From Phytobacter diazotrophicus (lineage in GTDB: Bacteria > Pseudomonadota > Gammaproteobacteria > Enterobacterales > Enterobacteriaceae): a stretch of 64,000 nt of DNA. The position numbers and the translations under genes are program-made. Below the pieces are notes generated by a model. It saw only the letters and a list, made by a program, of their open reading frames with translations. It was not told the origin of the DNA and did no database searches. Below are positions 30,742 to 43,382 of this stretch, piece by piece (the stretch's first letter is position 1; each line of letters opens with the position of its first letter). The DNA is taken from the NCBI GenBank assembly GCA_004346725.1, contig SMDE01000012.1:1-64000 (forward strand), in the 5' to 3' direction.

Positions 30742-31338
30742 ATGGCAGAAAAACAAACCGCGAAAAGGAATCGTCGCGAAGAAATACTTCAGTCTCTGGC
30801 ACTGATGCTTGAATCCAGCGATGGAAGTCAACGCATCACGACGGCAAAACTGGCGGCGTCTGTTGGCGTCTCCGAGGCCGCTTTGTACCGTCATTTCCCT
30901 AGCAAGACACGCATGTTCGATAGCCTCATTGAGTTTATCGAAGATAGTCTGATTACCCGTATCAACCTGATCATGAAAGATGAAAAGGACACCACAGCGC
31001 GCCTGCGTCTGATTGTGCAACTGATTCTGGGGTTTGGTGAGCGTAATCCAGGGCTGACCCGCATTCTTACCGGTCATGCGCTGATGTTTGAACAGGATCG
31101 CTTACAAGGGCGTATCAATCAGCTTTTCGAGCGTATCGAATCCCAGATTCGCCAGGTGCTGCGCGAAAAGAAGATGCGTGAAGGCGAAGGCTACGTCACT
31201 GACGAAACGCTGCTGGCAAGTCAGTTGCTGTCGTTTTGTGAAGGGATGTTGTCGCGCTATGTGCGTAGCGAGTTCAAATACAGTCCGACCGATGAGTTTG
31301 AAGCACGCTGGCCCTTGCTGGCCGCGCAGTTGCAATAA
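30742..31338 (+). CDS. slmA: Nucleoid occlusion factor SlmA
   Basis: A TetR-family DNA-binding protein that blocks FtsZ ring assembly over the nucleoid. The N-terminal helix-turn-helix (about 10-60: [31 protein letters not shown]) and the 198-residue length match E. coli. Follows dut in the coaBC-dut-slmA cluster and converges with pyrE across a REP element. Confidence 0.97.
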   Translation: MAEKQTAKRNRREEILQSLALMLESSDGSQRITTAKLAASVGVSEAALYRHFPSKTRMFDSLIEFIEDSLITRINLIMKDEKDTTARLRLIVQLILGFGERNPGLTRILTGHALMFEQDRLQGRINQLFERIESQIRQVLREKKMREGEGYVTDETLLASQLLSFCEGMLSRYVRSEFKYSPTDEFEARWPLLAAQLQ

Positions 31339-31350
31339 GCGATAAGTTAT

Positions 31351-31380
31351 CCCGGATGGCGGTTAACCGCCTTATCCGGG
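31351..31380. repeat. REP element between slmA and pyrE
   Basis: A classical REP palindrome: CCCGGATGGCGGTT and AACCGCCTTATCCGGG pair with only a G/T-type mismatch, between convergent genes. Confidence 0.85.
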
Positions 31381-31419
31381 CAACTCTTTCGATCTATCCC
31401 AGGTACGCCGGGAATACTA

Positions 31420-32061
31420 TTAAATCCCGTACTCTTCCCGATATGCCTTCACCGCGGCCAGATGGTCAGCCATTTCCGGCTTCTCTTCCAGATAAGCAAT
31501 CAGCTCTTTCAGGGTGATAATTGAAATCACTTTGCAGCCGTAGTCGCGCTCCACTTCCTGGATCGCGGAAATATCCGCGCGTCCACGCTCCTGACGATCA
31601 AGGGAGATCAGCACGCCTGCCAGCGTCGCGCCGTTCGCCTGAATTATCTCCATGGATTCGCGAATTGCCGTACCGGCAGTGATCACATCATCCACCAGCA
31701 TGACGCGGCCCTGCAATGCGCTGCCGACCAGCGTGCCGCCTTCACCGTGATCTTTGGCCTCTTTGCGGTTAAAGCAATACGGCACGTCACGCTCGTGGTG
31801 CTCAGCCAGCGCGACTGCTGTGGTGGTCGCTATAGGGATACCTTTGTAGGCCGGGCCAAACAACAGGTCGAAATCAATTTTCGAATCCACCAGCGCGGCG
31901 GCGTAAAAACGGCCCAGCAACGCCAGGTCGCGCCCGGTATTAAACAGGCCGGCGTTAAAGAAATAGGGGCTCTTACGCCCGGATTTCAGGGTGAACTCGC
32001 CAAATTTGAGCACCTGTTTGTTAAGCGCAAACTCAATAAACTCACGCTGATACTGTTTCAT
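31420..32061 (-). CDS. pyrE: Orotate phosphoribosyltransferase PyrE
   Basis: It makes orotidine 5'-phosphate from orotate and PRPP in pyrimidine synthesis. Start at 32061 gives [13 protein letters not shown] and 213 residues, as in E. coli; a frame starting five codons earlier is rejected. The PRPP-binding motif [13 protein letters not shown] (about 120-132) and catalytic loop [13 protein letters not shown] are present. Second gene of rph-pyrE, controlled by the attenuator upstream. Confidence 0.97.
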   Translation of the reverse strand: MKQYQREFIEFALNKQVLKFGEFTLKSGRKSPYFFNAGLFNTGRDLALLGRFYAAALVDSKIDFDLLFGPAYKGIPIATTTAVALAEHHERDVPYCFNRKEAKDHGEGGTLVGSALQGRVMLVDDVITAGTAIRESMEIIQANGATLAGVLISLDRQERGRADISAIQEVERDYGCKVISIITLKELIAYLEEKPEMADHLAAVKAYREEYGI

Positions 32062-32240
32062 GGATTCGCTCCTCATCTAAGAATCTATCCCATCAGGCTA
32101 TCTTACTTGCCAGTTTTAACCCGGGCAGTGCTCGAATCCTCATGTACGTCGTGTACGTTCCGGATTTTCCGCGCTGTCCGCGTTCAAACGGTCTTCGCCG
32201 ATTACGCTGGCTGGGAAAGGATTTCACTTTTCTATGGACA

Positions 32241-32267
32241 AAAAAAAGGCGACTTCTCAGTCGCCTT
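32241..32267 (-). terminator. pyrE attenuator (intrinsic terminator)
   Basis: On the minus strand AAGGCGACT-gaga-AGTCGCCTT is a perfect 9-bp stem followed by a run of T, just after the rph stop and about 180 bp before pyrE. In E. coli this hairpin gives UTP-sensitive attenuation of pyrE coupled to rph translation; the rph frame here ends right at the hairpin, which fits. Confidence 0.88.
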
Positions 32268-32272
32268 AAAAA

Positions 32273-32989
32273 CTAGTTTGCCAACGCCGCTTTCTGCGTC
32301 GCAATAATCGATTCGATTCCTCCTCGGGCCAACGCCAGCAAGGTCAGGAGTTCTTCGTGGGTGAACGGTTCGCCCTCGGCGGTGCCCTGAACTTCAATGA
32401 TGCGGCCATCTTCGGTCATCACTACGTTCATATCGGTTTCCGCTGCGGAGTCTTCCACGTATTCCAGATCACAAACAGCTTCGCCATTGACGATGCCGAC
32501 TGAAACCGCCGCCACCAGCCCTTTCATCGGGTTCGCTTTCAGTTTGCCTGCGCTTACCAACGCGTTCAGCGCATCGGCCAGCGCAACGCATGCTCCGGTG
32601 ATGGAGGCAGTACGGGTACCGCCATCGGCCTGAATCACGTCGCAGTCCAGGGTGATGGTGTATTCACCCAGCGCCGTTAAGTCTACCGCCGCACGCAGCG
32701 CACGGGCGATAAGACGCTGAATTTCCATAGTGCGCCCGCCCTGTTTGCCCTTCGCCGCTTCGCGCGCGTTACGGGTGTGGGTGGAACGCGGCAGCATGCC
32801 ATATTCAGCGGTGATCCAGCCCTGGCCCTGGCCTTTGAGGAAACGCGGCACACCCTCTTCAAGGGTGGCGGTGCACAGCACTTTGGTATCACCAAATTCA
32901 ACCAGCACGGAGCCTTCTGCGTGTTTTGTGTAATTACGGGTCAGGGTGACGGGACGCACCTCGGTGGTGCTACGGCCTGATGGACGCAT
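32273..32989 (-). CDS. rph: Ribonuclease PH
   Basis: A phosphate-dependent 3'-5' exoribonuclease that trims tRNA 3' ends. The full 238 residues are intact ([60 protein letters not shown]), unlike the frameshifted E. coli K-12 allele. An intact rph end close to the attenuator should keep pyrE expression coupled to it. Confidence 0.97.
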   Translation of the reverse strand: MRPSGRSTTEVRPVTLTRNYTKHAEGSVLVEFGDTKVLCTATLEEGVPRFLKGQGQGWITAEYGMLPRSTHTRNAREAAKGKQGGRTMEIQRLIARALRAAVDLTALGEYTITLDCDVIQADGGTRTASITGACVALADALNALVSAGKLKANPMKGLVAAVSVGIVNGEAVCDLEYVEDSAAETDMNVVMTEDGRIIEVQGTAEGEPFTHEELLTLLALARGGIESIIATQKAALAN

Positions 32990-33113
32990 GATGATTTCTC
33001 CGGCTGTTACGAATGTGGCTGCGCATTATACTGGCTTACCAAGGTTATTCCTATCCTGATAAGCCCATGAAAGCTATAATCCCCGCATCTCTCCTTAAAA
33101 AACGGGAACGTCT

Positions 33114-33977
33114 ATGATCCGCAGTATGACCGCCTACGCCCGGCGTGAAATCAAGGGTAGCTGGGGCTCTGCCTCATGGGAACTGCGCTCGGTAAACCAG
33201 CGTTATCTTGAAACTTACTTCCGTCTGCCGGAACAATTTCGTAGCCTGGAACCTGTGGTTCGCGAGCGCATCCGTACGCGTCTGACTCGCGGGAAAATCG
33301 AATGTAATCTGCGTTTTGAACCTGACGCCAGCGCCCAAAGCGAACTGATTCTCAACGAGAAACTGGCAAAACAGCTGGTGAACGCCGCCAACTGGGTCAA
33401 AATGCAGAGCGATGAAGGCGAAATCAACCCGGTGGATATTCTGCGTTGGCCGGGCGTTATGGCCGCTCAGGAACAGGATCTGGACGCGATTGCCGCTGAA
33501 ATTCTGTCTGCCCTCGATGGCGCGCTGGACGATTTTATCGTCGCCCGCGAGACCGAAGGCCAGGCGCTGAAAGCCTTAATTGAGCAGCGTCTGGAAGGCG
33601 TCAGCACTGAAGTGAAAAACGTGCGTGCACAGATGCCGGAAATCCTGCAATGGCAGCGCGACCGCCTGGTAGCAAAACTGGAAGAAGCGCAGGTCCAGTT
33701 GGAAAATAATCGACTGGAACAAGAGCTGGTGCTGATGGCACAGCGTATCGACGTTGCCGAAGAGCTTGACCGTCTGGAAGCGCACGTTAAAGAAACCTAC
33801 AACATCCTCAAGAAGAAAGAGGCTGTGGGCCGCCGTCTCGACTTTATGATGCAGGAGTTCAACCGTGAGTCGAACACCCTGGCGTCTAAATCTATCAATG
33901 CCGATGTCACCAATTCAGCCATTGAGCTGAAAGTGTTGATTGAGCAGATGCGTGAGCAGATTCAGAACATCGAATAA
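33114..33977 (+). CDS. yicC: YicC family endoribonuclease-like protein
   Basis: A 287-residue protein of the YicC/YloC family, starting MIRSMTAYARRE and ending FMMQEFNRESNTLASKSINADVTNSAIELKVLIEQMREQIQNIE, the conserved C-terminal (DUF1732) signature. The family has recently been described as an endoribonuclease; I have not verified residues for this. Divergent from rph. Confidence 0.93.
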   Translation: MIRSMTAYARREIKGSWGSASWELRSVNQRYLETYFRLPEQFRSLEPVVRERIRTRLTRGKIECNLRFEPDASAQSELILNEKLAKQLVNAANWVKMQSDEGEINPVDILRWPGVMAAQEQDLDAIAAEILSALDGALDDFIVARETEGQALKALIEQRLEGVSTEVKNVRAQMPEILQWQRDRLVAKLEEAQVQLENNRLEQELVLMAQRIDVAEELDRLEAHVKETYNILKKKEAVGRRLDFMMQEFNRESNTLASKSINADVTNSAIELKVLIEQMREQIQNIE

Positions 33978-33999
33978 TCCTGCGCCCGCGCCCTGAAAG

Positions 34000-34021
34000 C
34001 CCGCAACGCTGCGGGTTTTTT
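34000..34021 (+). terminator. yicC intrinsic terminator
   Basis: CCCGCA-acgc-TGCGGG followed by six T lies 22 bp after the yicC stop. Confidence 0.85.
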
Positions 34022-34112
34022 ATTTTCTGCTCTCCGCTCCCGGCCATCGCTTTACAGGTTCGTACCGCCCCCGGTATTGTGACTTTCAGGTTTCCACCTG
34101 TCCGGACTTTTT

Positions 34113-35357
34113 ATGTCTTCACCCTTGCGACCGCTTCATGTTCGTACGCTAACGGCCATACTGATGCTCTGTGCCGCAGGGGCACAGGCAGGAGATACGC
34201 GCACCGTCACCCAACCCGTCACACCGCCGCCTTGTCAGACCCTTTATGCCAGCGGAACAGACGATGCAACGCAGGCAATCCAGACGGCGCTCAATACTTG
34301 CGCTCGCGGAAAAACAGTGCATCTGGCCGCAGCAGAAAACACGGATACCTTCTACAGTGGCCCACTCAGCCTGCCATCGGGGGTTAGCCTTGCGATTGAT
34401 AAAGGAGCAACGCTGAGGGCTGTTGCCGACCCGACCCGCTTCGACACAGGCAACCAGACCTGCGGCACGCTGGATAGCTCAGGGAAGGGCTGTAAACCGT
34501 TTATCTGGATTAAGGACGCGGTTGGCAGCGGGATTTATGGACAGGGGACAATTGATGGTCAGGGTGGCACGGTCATGGCCGGGCGAAACCAGACATGGTG
34601 GCAACTGGCAAAAGAGGCGCAAAAAAGCGACAGCAAGCAGAATGCGCCTCGCTTAATCCAGATTGATAGCTCCTCAGATATCACGCTGTATCAGATAACC
34701 CTCAAAAACGCGCCGAATTTCCACATAGTGGGCAACCGCAGCAACGGGCTGACCCTGTGGGGGATCACTATCGACACCCCTGCTTTCGCACGTAATACGG
34801 ATGGTTTTGACCCTATGGGCTCGACGAACGTGACGCTCACCCACAGCGTGATCGGCACCGGGGACGATAATGTCGCCATTAAAGCCGGGAATGCCAGCGC
34901 ATCCCATATCTCCATTGTGGATAACCGCTTTGGCTCCGGGCACGGCATGTCCATTGGTAGCGAGGTCAATAAAGGTGTGAGTGATGTGGACGTCAACCAG
35001 CTCACCCTGAACGGCACAACTAACGGGCTGCGCATTAAAAGCGACCGCTCGCGCGGTGGTCTGGTCACCGGAGTCACCTATCGCAATATCTGCATGGAAA
35101 ACGTGAAAAACCCGATTGTTCTGGACACGCGCTACGAACCTAAAGAAGGGCATCTGCTCCCCATCTTTCGCGATATCACGTTTGAGCATGTGAAAGTGCT
35201 TACGGCAGGTATGCTGACATTTCAGGGAGACAGCGACAGCAATCCGATTGTAACCACCCTGAAAAATGTGACGCTTGCCAGGGGTTCGGAAATGCACAAA
35301 AAATACGCCATTATCCAGGGCACAATCGCGCCAGGCCCCACGGGATCATGCCCTTGA
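34113..35357 (+). CDS. Secreted GH28 endopolygalacturonase
   Basis: A pectin-degrading enzyme that hydrolyses alpha-1,4-galacturonan. A signal peptide (1-26, cleavage after AQA) precedes a right-handed beta helix carrying all GH28 catalytic motifs: NTD (228-230), GDD (250-252), GHG (276-278) and RIK (307-309). The 414 residues are typical of bacterial polygalacturonases. It is not part of the E. coli backbone between yicC and ligB; it stands alone with no pectate transport or uronate genes beside it. It hints at a plant-associated lifestyle. Signal peptide implies at least periplasmic export; secretion beyond would need a type II system not in this window. Confidence 0.92.
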   Translation: MSSPLRPLHVRTLTAILMLCAAGAQAGDTRTVTQPVTPPPCQTLYASGTDDATQAIQTALNTCARGKTVHLAAAENTDTFYSGPLSLPSGVSLAIDKGATLRAVADPTRFDTGNQTCGTLDSSGKGCKPFIWIKDAVGSGIYGQGTIDGQGGTVMAGRNQTWWQLAKEAQKSDSKQNAPRLIQIDSSSDITLYQITLKNAPNFHIVGNRSNGLTLWGITIDTPAFARNTDGFDPMGSTNVTLTHSVIGTGDDNVAIKAGNASASHISIVDNRFGSGHGMSIGSEVNKGVSDVDVNQLTLNGTTNGLRIKSDRSRGGLVTGVTYRNICMENVKNPIVLDTRYEPKEGHLLPIFRDITFEHVKVLTAGMLTFQGDSDSNPIVTTLKNVTLARGSEMHKKYAIIQGTIAPGPTGSCP

Positions 35358-35437
35358 GATAAACACGTGGGAACATCGCAAAGCAAAATATGGTCCTCAT
35401 AGCGAAAGACCTCATCGCTGCTGCAAAAGTGACGGCG

Positions 35438-37126
<1,689 letters not shown>

Positions 37127-37163
37127 TTAGCTGAATGCAGCGGGTATATCGCGACGGAAATAG

Positions 37164-37994
<831 letters not shown>

Positions 37995-38047
37995 ACCCAC
38001 ATTCAGTATCATGCCCAGTCCATCACCATCTGTGGAGCATTTTAAAT

Positions 38048-38323
38048 ATGGCACGCGTAACTGTTCAGGACGCTGTAGAGAAAATTGGTAACCGTTTTGA
38101 CCTGGTACTGGTCGCCGCGCGTCGCGCTCGTCAGATGCAGGTAGGCGGAAAGGATCCGCTGGTACCGGAAGAAAACGATAAAACCACCGTTATCGCGCTG
38201 CGCGAAATCGAAGAAGGTCTGATCAACAACCAGATCCTCGACGTACGTGAGCGCCAGGAACAGCAAGAGCAGGAAGCCGCTGAATTACAAGCCGTTACCG
38301 CTATTGCTGAAGGTCGTCGTTAA
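38048..38323 (+). CDS. rpoZ: RNA polymerase omega subunit RpoZ
   Basis: The 91-residue omega subunit ([31 protein letters not shown]) helps fold beta' and forms ppGpp site 1 with it. Same length as E. coli. Lies between gmk and spoT; 18 bp before the spoT start. Confidence 0.97.
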
Positions 38324-38341
38324 TCAATAAGCGGGTCGCCC

Positions 38342-40474
38342 TTGTATCTGTTTGAAAGTCTGAATCAACTGATTCAAAACTACCTGCCGGAAGACCAGAT
38401 CAAGCGTCTTCGGCAGGCGTATCTCGTTGCACGTGACGCTCACGAGGGCCAGACACGTTCAAGTGGTGAACCCTATATCACGCACCCGGTTGCCGTAGCC
38501 TGTATCCTGGCCGAGATGAAACTCGACTACGAAACGCTGATGGCCGCACTGCTGCATGACGTGATTGAAGATACCCCCGCAACCTATCAGGACATGGAAC
38601 AGCTATTTGGCAAAAGCGTTGCCGAACTGGTAGAAGGGGTGTCAAAGCTTGATAAGCTCAAGTTCCGCGATAAGAAAGAGGCGCAGGCCGAAAACTTTCG
38701 CAAGATGATTATGGCGATGGTGCAGGATATCCGCGTCATTCTCATCAAACTCGCCGACCGTACCCACAACATGCGCACGCTGGGCTCTCTTCGCCCGGAT
38801 AAACGTCGCCGCATCGCCCGTGAAACTCTCGAAATTTACAGCCCGCTGGCGCACCGTTTAGGTATTCATCACATCAAAACCGAGCTTGAAGAGCTGGGCT
38901 TTGAAGCGTTGTATCCGAACCGTTATCGCGTCATTAAAGAAGTGGTAAAAGCTGCGCGCGGTAACCGTAAAGAGATGATTCAGAAGATCCTTTCTGAAAT
39001 TGAAGGGCGTCTGCAGGAAGCGGGAATTCCGTGTCGCGTCAGCGGTCGCGAAAAACACCTGTACTCCATCTACTGCAAGATGGTGCTCAAAGAGCAGCGT
39101 TTTCACTCGATTATGGATATCTACGCCTTCCGCGTTATCGTCCATGATTCCGACACCTGCTATCGCGTGCTGGGCCAGATGCACAGCCTCTACAAACCGC
39201 GTCCAGGTCGTGTTAAAGACTATATCGCCATTCCAAAAGCGAACGGCTATCAGTCTCTGCACACCTCGATGATCGGTCCTCACGGCGTCCCGGTTGAAGT
39301 GCAAATTCGCACCGAAGACATGGACCAGATGGCGGAAATGGGGGTCGCGGCGCACTGGGCCTATAAAGAGCACGGCGAAACCAGCACCACCGCGCAAATC
39401 CGCGCCCAGCGCTGGATGCAAAGCCTGCTCGAACTGCAACAGAGCGCAGGCAGCTCGTTTGAATTTATTGAGAGCGTTAAATCTGATCTCTTCCCGGATG
39501 AGATTTATGTTTTCACCCCGGAAGGCCGCATCGTGGAACTGCCAGCAGGCGCGACCCCGGTCGACTTCGCCTATGCGGTTCACACCGACATCGGCCACGC
39601 CTGTGTGGGTGCACGTGTCGACAGGCAGCCGTATCCTCTGTCGCAGTCGCTTTCCAGCGGGCAAACCGTAGAAATCATTACCGCGCCGGGCGCTCGTCCG
39701 AACGCGGCATGGCTTAACTTTGTCGTGAGCTCAAAAGCGCGCGCCAAAATTCGCCAGTTGCTGAAAAACCTCAAGCGTGATGATTCGGTGAGCCTTGGCC
39801 GCCGTCTGCTCAACCACGCACTGGGTGGAAGCCGTAAGCTGGCGGAAATCCCGCAAGAACATATTCAGCGCGAGCTGGACCGCATGAAGCTTGCCTCGCT
39901 TGACGATCTGCTGGCAGAAATCGGCCTCGGCAACGCCATGAGCGTGGTAGTGGCGAAGAACCTGCAGCAGGGCGAAGCGACGGCGACAGCGCAAAGCACC
40001 GGTACCACCACGAGTGTCAGTGCAAGTGGCGGACATTTGCCGATCAAAGGTGCGGATGGTGTGCTGATCACCTTCGCGAAGTGCTGTCGTCCGATTCCCG
40101 GCGACCCGATTGTGGCGCATGTTAGCCCCGGCAAAGGGCTGGTTATCCACCATGAATCTTGCCGTAACATCCGTGGCTACCAGAAAGAGCCAGAGAAGTT
40201 TATGGCCGTTGAGTGGGACAAGGACACCGCGCAGGAATTTATCACCGAAATCAAGGTGGATATGTTCAACCATCAGGGCGCACTGGCGAATCTGACCGCG
40301 GCAATCAACACCGCGTCTTCCAATATTCAAAGCCTGAATACGGAAGAAAAAGACGGCCGCGTTTACAGTGCCTTTATCCGTCTGACGTCTCGCGATCGCG
40401 TCCACCTGGCGAACATCATGCGCAAAATCCGCGTCATGCCGGATGTGATTAAAGTCACTCGTAACCGAAACTAG
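38342..40474 (+). CDS. spoT: Bifunctional (p)ppGpp synthase/hydrolase SpoT
   Basis: It degrades and weakly synthesises ppGpp, sensing several starvations. Domains in order: HD hydrolase (about 20-190; His72, Asp73 in LLHDVIEDTP), synthetase (about 230-350; GREKHLYSIYCKM, GYQSLHT), TGS (about 385-450; IYVFTPEGRIVELPAG), conserved-cysteine region (FAKCCRPIPGDPI) and C-terminal ACT domain. The start is TTG at 38342, giving MYLFESLNQLI as in E. coli. It is 710 residues against 702 in E. coli; the extra length is in the Thr/Ser-rich linker before GGHLPIKGADG. Confidence 0.97.
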   Translation: MYLFESLNQLIQNYLPEDQIKRLRQAYLVARDAHEGQTRSSGEPYITHPVAVACILAEMKLDYETLMAALLHDVIEDTPATYQDMEQLFGKSVAELVEGVSKLDKLKFRDKKEAQAENFRKMIMAMVQDIRVILIKLADRTHNMRTLGSLRPDKRRRIARETLEIYSPLAHRLGIHHIKTELEELGFEALYPNRYRVIKEVVKAARGNRKEMIQKILSEIEGRLQEAGIPCRVSGREKHLYSIYCKMVLKEQRFHSIMDIYAFRVIVHDSDTCYRVLGQMHSLYKPRPGRVKDYIAIPKANGYQSLHTSMIGPHGVPVEVQIRTEDMDQMAEMGVAAHWAYKEHGETSTTAQIRAQRWMQSLLELQQSAGSSFEFIESVKSDLFPDEIYVFTPEGRIVELPAGATPVDFAYAVHTDIGHACVGARVDRQPYPLSQSLSSGQTVEIITAPGARPNAAWLNFVVSSKARAKIRQLLKNLKRDDSVSLGRRLLNHALGGSRKLAEIPQEHIQRELDRMKLASLDDLLAEIGLGNAMSVVVAKNLQQGEATATAQSTGTTTSVSASGGHLPIKGADGVLITFAKCCRPIPGDPIVAHVSPGKGLVIHHESCRNIRGYQKEPEKFMAVEWDKDTAQEFITEIKVDMFNHQGALANLTAAINTASSNIQSLNTEEKDGRVYSAFIRLTSRDRVHLANIMRKIRVMPDVIKVTRNRN

Positions 40475-40498
40475 TATGTCCTACACCAAAGCATTCGA

Positions 40499-40605
40499 AT
40501 TGCATCGAGGCAGCAAGCGAATGAAACCCCAGGAGCGAACAGAAGTACGTAACTGGGGCGAGAGAGTGCAGCTAACGCTGAGGCAATTTGAAGGATGAAG
40601 TGTAT
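40499..40605 (+). repeat. Dispersed ~100-nt intergenic repeat, copy E
   Basis: Lies between spoT and trmH in the sense orientation. TTGCATCGAGGCAGCAAGCG is followed by a perfect stem CCCCAG (40527-40532) / CTGGGG (40553-40558), GCAGCTAACGC and the end TTTGAAGGATGAAGTGTAT. The end provides GAAGGA upstream of the trmH ATG at 40606, as copy C does for waaF. Confidence 0.75.
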
Positions 40606-41295
40606 ATGAATGCACAACGTTATGCGCGAATCCGCGAGATGCTAGCCAGACGTCAACCGGACCTGACCGTCTGCATGGAGCAGGTCCACAAACCGCATAA
40701 CGTTTCTGCCATTATCCGCACCGCAGACGCCGTCGGCGTACATGAAGTTCACGCCGTCTGGCCGAGTCGTCGCATGCATACCATGTTGTCATCCGCTGCG
40801 GGCAGCAACAGTTGGGTGGAAGTGAAAACGCACCCGACCATCGGTGATGCCGTTTCCCAACTGAAAGCGGCGGGCATGCAGATCCTGGCGACACACCTCT
40901 CTGACAAAGCCGTAGATTTTCGCGAGATCGACTACACCCGTCCCACCTGTATTTTGATGGGGCAGGAGAAAACCGGGATCAGCCAGGAAGCATTAGATCT
41001 GGCGGATCAGGACATTATCATCCCGATGATCGGTATGGTGCAGTCGCTGAACGTCTCCGTCGCCTCGGCGCTTATCCTCTACGAAGCCCAGCGCCAACGG
41101 CAAAATGCTGGCATGTACCTGCGCGAAAACAGCATGCTGCCGGATGAAGAACAACAGCGTCGGCTGTTTGAAGGTGGTTACCCGGTACTGGCGCGCGTGG
41201 CAAAACGCAAAGGTCTGCCTTATCCCCGCGTCAACGAGCATGGCGAAGTGGATGCCGACGACGCCTGGTGGGCCACCATGCAGGCTGCGAGATAA
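40606..41295 (+). CDS. trmH: tRNA (guanosine(18)-2'-O)-methyltransferase TrmH
   Basis: A SPOUT methyltransferase that modifies G18 in the D-loop of tRNAs. The 229 residues match E. coli. Motifs: NVSAIIRTADAVGVHEVHAV, ILMGQEKTGI and IPMIGMVQSLNVSVASALILYE. The start at 40606 gives MNAQRYARI; an upstream TTG in frame (40588) lies inside the repeat and is rejected. recG begins 5 bp downstream. Confidence 0.97.
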   Translation: MNAQRYARIREMLARRQPDLTVCMEQVHKPHNVSAIIRTADAVGVHEVHAVWPSRRMHTMLSSAAGSNSWVEVKTHPTIGDAVSQLKAAGMQILATHLSDKAVDFREIDYTRPTCILMGQEKTGISQEALDLADQDIIIPMIGMVQSLNVSVASALILYEAQRQRQNAGMYLRENSMLPDEEQQRRLFEGGYPVLARVAKRKGLPYPRVNEHGEVDADDAWWATMQAAR

Positions 41296-41300
41296 CGCCT

Positions 41301-43382
41301 ATGCAAGGTCGCCTGTTGGATGCCGTTCCCCTCAATACCCTTACCGGCGTTGGTGCGGCGCAGGCCAGCAAACTTGCAAAAATCGGCCTGCACACGGTGC
41401 AGGATTTACTGCTGCACCTGCCTCTACGCTACGAAGATCGCACCCAACTCTACCCCATTGCCGACCTGCTGCCGGGCATTTATGCCACGGTGGAAGGCGA
41501 AGTGCTGAACTGCAACATTACCTTTGGCGGGCGTCGGATGATGACCTGCCAGATAAGCGACGGTTCCGGCATTCTGACCATGCGTTTTTTTAACTTCAAC
41601 GCGGCGATGAAAAACAGCCTCGCGACCGGGCGTCGCGTGCTGGCCTACGGTGAAGCAAAACGCGGGAAGTTCGGCGCAGAGATGATCCACCCGGAATACC
41701 GTGTTCAGGGCGATCTCAGTACCCCGGAATTACAGGAAACCTTAACGCCTGTTTATCCGACGACCGAGGGGATAAAACAGGCGACGTTGCGCAAGCTCAC
41801 CGACCAGGCGCTGGACCTGCTTGCCACTTGCGCGATTGCTGAACTGCTACCGCCAGAGCTGGCACAGGGGCTGATGACACTGCCGGAAGCCTTGCGCACT
41901 CTGCATCGTCCGCCGCCGACACTGCAGCTTGCTGAGCTGGAAACCGGGCAACACCCGGCGCAAAGACGTTTAATTCTCGAAGAGTTACTGGCACACAATC
42001 TCAGCATGCTGGCGTTGCGTGCCGGGGCGCAGCGTTATCACGCAAAGCCGCTGAATCCTCAGGATACGCTGAAAAATGCCCTGCTGGCCTCGCTGCCGTT
42101 CAAACCTACCGGCGCGCAGGCGCGCGTGGTGGCAGAAATTGAACGCGATATGGCGCTCGATGTGCCGATGATGCGCCTTGTACAGGGCGACGTGGGTTCC
42201 GGGAAAACGCTGGTGGCGGCGCTGGCGGCATTGCGGGCGATCGCGAACGGCAATCAGGTGGCCCTGATGGCGCCGACCGAGCTGCTGGCTGAACAACACG
42301 CCAACAATTTCCGCAACTGGTTCGCGCCGCTCGGCGTGGAAGTGGGCTGGCTGGCGGGTAAGCAGAAAGGCAAAGCACGCCAGGCGCAGCAAGAGGCCAT
42401 TGCCAGCGGCCAGGTACAAATGATCGTCGGCACGCACGCCATCTTCCAGGAACAGGTGCAGTTTAACGGCCTTGCGCTGGTGATCATCGACGAACAGCAT
42501 CGGTTTGGCGTACATCAACGCCTGGCGCTGTGGGAGAAAGGCCAGCAACAGGGCTTCCATCCCCACCAGTTGATCATGACTGCAACACCCATTCCGCGCA
42601 CCCTGGCGATGACCGCCTATGCCGATCTCGACACCTCGGTTATCGACGAACTCCCACCGGGCCGAACGCCTGTGACCACCGTTGCCATTCCGGATACCCG
42701 ACGCAGCGATATTATCGATCGCGTACGCAACGCCTGTACCGGGGAAGGTCGCCAGGCCTATTGGGTCTGTACGTTGATTGAAGAGTCCGATCTGCTGGAA
42801 GCCCAGGCAGCGGAAGCCACGTGGGAAGAGTTAAAGCTGTCCCTGCCGGAGCTAAATATCGGCCTGGTCCACGGACGCATGAAGCCTGCCGAAAAACAGG
42901 CGGTGATGCAGGCCTTCAAACAGGGCGAGATGCATCTTCTGGTGGCGACCACCGTGATCGAAGTGGGCGTGGACGTGCCCAACGCCAGCCTGATGATTAT
43001 CGAAAACCCGGAGCGTCTGGGTCTTGCGCAACTCCACCAGCTACGCGGCCGTGTCGGACGCGGCGCGGTAGCCTCACACTGCGTGCTGCTCTACAAATCA
43101 CCGCTGTCGAAAACCGCGCAAAAACGCCTGCAGGTACTGCGCGACAGTAACGACGGCTTTGTGATTGCGCAAAAAGATCTGGAGATTCGCGGCCCCGGCG
43201 AACTGCTCGGCACCCGTCAGACCGGGAATGCCGAGTTCAAAGTGGCTGATTTGCTGCGCGACCAGGCGATGATCCCGGAAGTGCAGCGCATTGCCCGTCA
43301 TATTCACGAACGCTATCCCCGGCAGGCCGAAGCCCTTATCGAGCGCTGGATGCCGGAAACAGAGCGCTATTCAAACGCCTGA
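41301..43382 (+). CDS. recG: ATP-dependent DNA helicase RecG
   Basis: A branched-DNA helicase that remodels stalled forks and Holliday junctions. The 693 residues equal E. coli RecG. N-terminal wedge/OB domain (about 1-250), then superfamily 2 motor: Walker A GDVGSGKT (about 291-298), DEQHRFG, TATPIPRT, and C-terminal TTVIEVGVDVPNA and QLRGRVGRG. Start at 41301 gives MQGRLLDAVPL. Its TGA abuts the convergent stop of the next gene with no gap. Confidence 0.97.
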   Translation: MQGRLLDAVPLNTLTGVGAAQASKLAKIGLHTVQDLLLHLPLRYEDRTQLYPIADLLPGIYATVEGEVLNCNITFGGRRMMTCQISDGSGILTMRFFNFNAAMKNSLATGRRVLAYGEAKRGKFGAEMIHPEYRVQGDLSTPELQETLTPVYPTTEGIKQATLRKLTDQALDLLATCAIAELLPPELAQGLMTLPEALRTLHRPPPTLQLAELETGQHPAQRRLILEELLAHNLSMLALRAGAQRYHAKPLNPQDTLKNALLASLPFKPTGAQARVVAEIERDMALDVPMMRLVQGDVGSGKTLVAALAALRAIANGNQVALMAPTELLAEQHANNFRNWFAPLGVEVGWLAGKQKGKARQAQQEAIASGQVQMIVGTHAIFQEQVQFNGLALVIIDEQHRFGVHQRLALWEKGQQQGFHPHQLIMTATPIPRTLAMTAYADLDTSVIDELPPGRTPVTTVAIPDTRRSDIIDRVRNACTGEGRQAYWVCTLIEESDLLEAQAAEATWEELKLSLPELNIGLVHGRMKPAEKQAVMQAFKQGEMHLLVATTVIEVGVDVPNASLMIIENPERLGLAQLHQLRGRVGRGAVASHCVLLYKSPLSKTAQKRLQVLRDSNDGFVIAQKDLEIRGPGELLGTRQTGNAEFKVADLLRDQAMIPEVQRIARHIHERYPRQAEALIERWMPETERYSNA

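Noticed and set aside
32273..32989. Frameshifted rph as in E. coli K-12
   Set aside because: The frame is intact for 238 residues.
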